39,885 nt of DNA from positions 1 to 39,885 of the forward strand of contig JBJTDR010000099.1 in NCBI GenBank assembly GCA_046092445.1, in the 5' to 3' direction. The position numbers and the translations under genes were made by a program. This DNA is from CAIUPE01 sp046092445. Lineage in GTDB: Bacteria; Pseudomonadota; Alphaproteobacteria; Rhizobiales; Beijerinckiaceae. Every line of letters starts with the position of its first letter. Positions within the stretch are counted from its first letter, which is position 1. Below, one piece after another: positions 39,148-39,885 of the stretch. Below the pieces are notes generated by a model. That model made no database searches. It was not told where the DNA came from and saw nothing but the letters and a program-made list of their open reading frames with translations.

Positions 39148-39885
39148 ATGGCCGTCAATGTCCTCATGCCCGCCCTTTCACCGACGATGGAGAAGGGCAA
39201 TCTGGCAAAATGGCTGAAGAAGGAAGGCGATCTTGTAAAATCCGGTGACGTTTTGGCTGAAATCGAAACCGACAAAGCGACGATGGAGGTCGAAGCTGTT
39301 GACGAAGGCATTCTGGCGAAGATCGTGGTAGCCGGTGGGTCGCAGGACGTCGCTGTCAATCAGGTGATCGCAATCATTGCGACCGAGGGTGAAGACGCCT
39401 CAAACGTGGCATCGGTTCCTGCGGTAGAACCGGCAAAGGCACCAGGTGCGGTTCAGTTTACACCGGCAGCCGCCACACTCGCGCCCGCTACAGGCGCGTC
39501 AACTCAGTCAGCGCCTTCAGCGGTTTCGAAACTCTTCGCGTCGCCGCTCGCCCGCCGCATGGCGAAGGAGAGTGGTATCTCTCTTGCCGCTATCGCTGGT
39601 TCCGGACCGCATGGCCGGATTGTCGAGCGTGACGTGAAGGCCGCAATCTCTGGCGGTGCCACCCTCGCAGCACCGGTTGCCGTCGCAAGTGCTGCGCCGA
39701 TTGCTTTGCCGCCTCTTGCCGCCGGATTGTCCGACGACTCGATCAAAAAGCTATTTTCACCCGGCAGTTTTATTGAAGTCCCGCACGATACGATGCGCAA
39801 GACGATTGCTCGGCGTTTGCTTGAATCGAAACAGACGGTTCCGCATTTTTATGTCTCGGCTGATTGTGAGCTTGATCGCCTTTTG
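39148..39885 (+). CDS. pdhC: Dihydrolipoamide acetyltransferase (E2 of pyruvate dehydrogenase), 5' part
   Basis: The frame opens at ATG 39148 behind GCGGAGAG and stays open for 246 codons to the window end, so the gene is truncated only by the window. E2 transfers acetyl groups to CoA and forms the core of the complex. Domains in order: lipoyl domain (1-80, Lys43 in ETDKATMEVEAVDEG), an Ala/Pro-rich linker, the peripheral-subunit-binding domain (about 125-165, ASPLARRMAKESGISLAAIA, then GSGPHGRIVERDV), a second linker, and the start of the catalytic domain (DTMRKTIARRLLESKQTVPH). Its lipoyl domain is a close copy of that in pdhB. Confidence 0.96.
   Translation, partial: MAVNVLMPALSPTMEKGNLAKWLKKEGDLVKSGDVLAEIETDKATMEVEAVDEGILAKIVVAGGSQDVAVNQVIAIIATEGEDASNVASVPAVEPAKAPGAVQFTPAAATLAPATGASTQSAPSAVSKLFASPLARRMAKESGISLAAIAGSGPHGRIVERDVKAAISGGATLAAPVAVASAAPIALPPLAAGLSDDSIKKLFSPGSFIEVPHDTMRKTIARRLLESKQTVPHFYVSADCELDRLL

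Noticed and set aside
10..39880. CRISPR arrays, insertion sequences, integrases, prophage genes, rRNA
   Set aside because: Reading both strands gave no spaced direct-repeat array, transposase or recombinase motif, phage structural gene or rRNA signature.

Overview
The window is a core-genome segment of an alphaproteobacterium, most likely of the order Hyphomicrobiales (Rhizobiales). Gene order supports this: dnaE-rpsB-tsf-pyrH-frr-uppS-cdsA-rseP-bamA-lpxD-fabZ-lpxA-lpxI-lpxB, then gltA-gltX, comEC, lexA-moeA-moaC-trpC-trpD-trpG-trpE-ppiD, tpiA-secG-pyrG, kdsA-eno-ftsB-pdhA-pdhB-pdhC. Other lineage marks are the GTTC-N7-GTTC SOS box at lexA, LpxI in place of LpxH, the lipoyl domain fused to PdhB and the C-terminal extension of ribosomal protein S2. 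The family cannot be fixed by reading alone.

Positions 1-13840, all on the + strand: the 3' end of dnaE, then translation and UMP kinase genes (rpsB, tsf, pyrH, frr), then envelope genes. UppS makes the undecaprenyl carrier, CdsA makes CDP-diacylglycerol, RseP is a site-2 protease, BamA inserts outer-membrane proteins, and LpxD/FabZ/LpxA/LpxI/LpxB supply lipid A precursors and fatty acids. The dxr gene often found between cdsA and rseP in relatives is absent here. cdsA carries a 130-base island with only about 15% G+C.

Positions 13891-16818, - strand: gltA and gltX. Positions 16945-19248, + strand: comEC. Positions 19256-27683, - strand: a run starting with ppiD and going through trpE, trpG, trpD, trpC, moaC and moeA, followed by lexA with its own SOS-controlled promoter.

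Positions 27882-30898, + strand: tpiA, secG, pyrG. Positions 30899-32608 are the only accessory-looking part: a degenerate palindromic repeat, a two-gene TumE/TumA-like toxin-antitoxin module on the - strand, a perfect 7-3-7 palindrome upstream of it, and a divergent VOC (glyoxalase-like) gene starting next to that palindrome. Positions 32665-39885, + strand: kdsA, a PlsC-like acyltransferase, eno, ftsB and the pyruvate dehydrogenase genes pdhA, pdhB and the 5' part of pdhC, which runs off the window.

All complete genes look intact. I saw no transposase, phage, integrase, CRISPR array, rRNA or convincing tRNA. Most of the window is ordinary housekeeping DNA. No wholly new system is evident; the strongest leads are the toxin-antitoxin/VOC shared control region, the AT-rich island in cdsA and the missing dxr.
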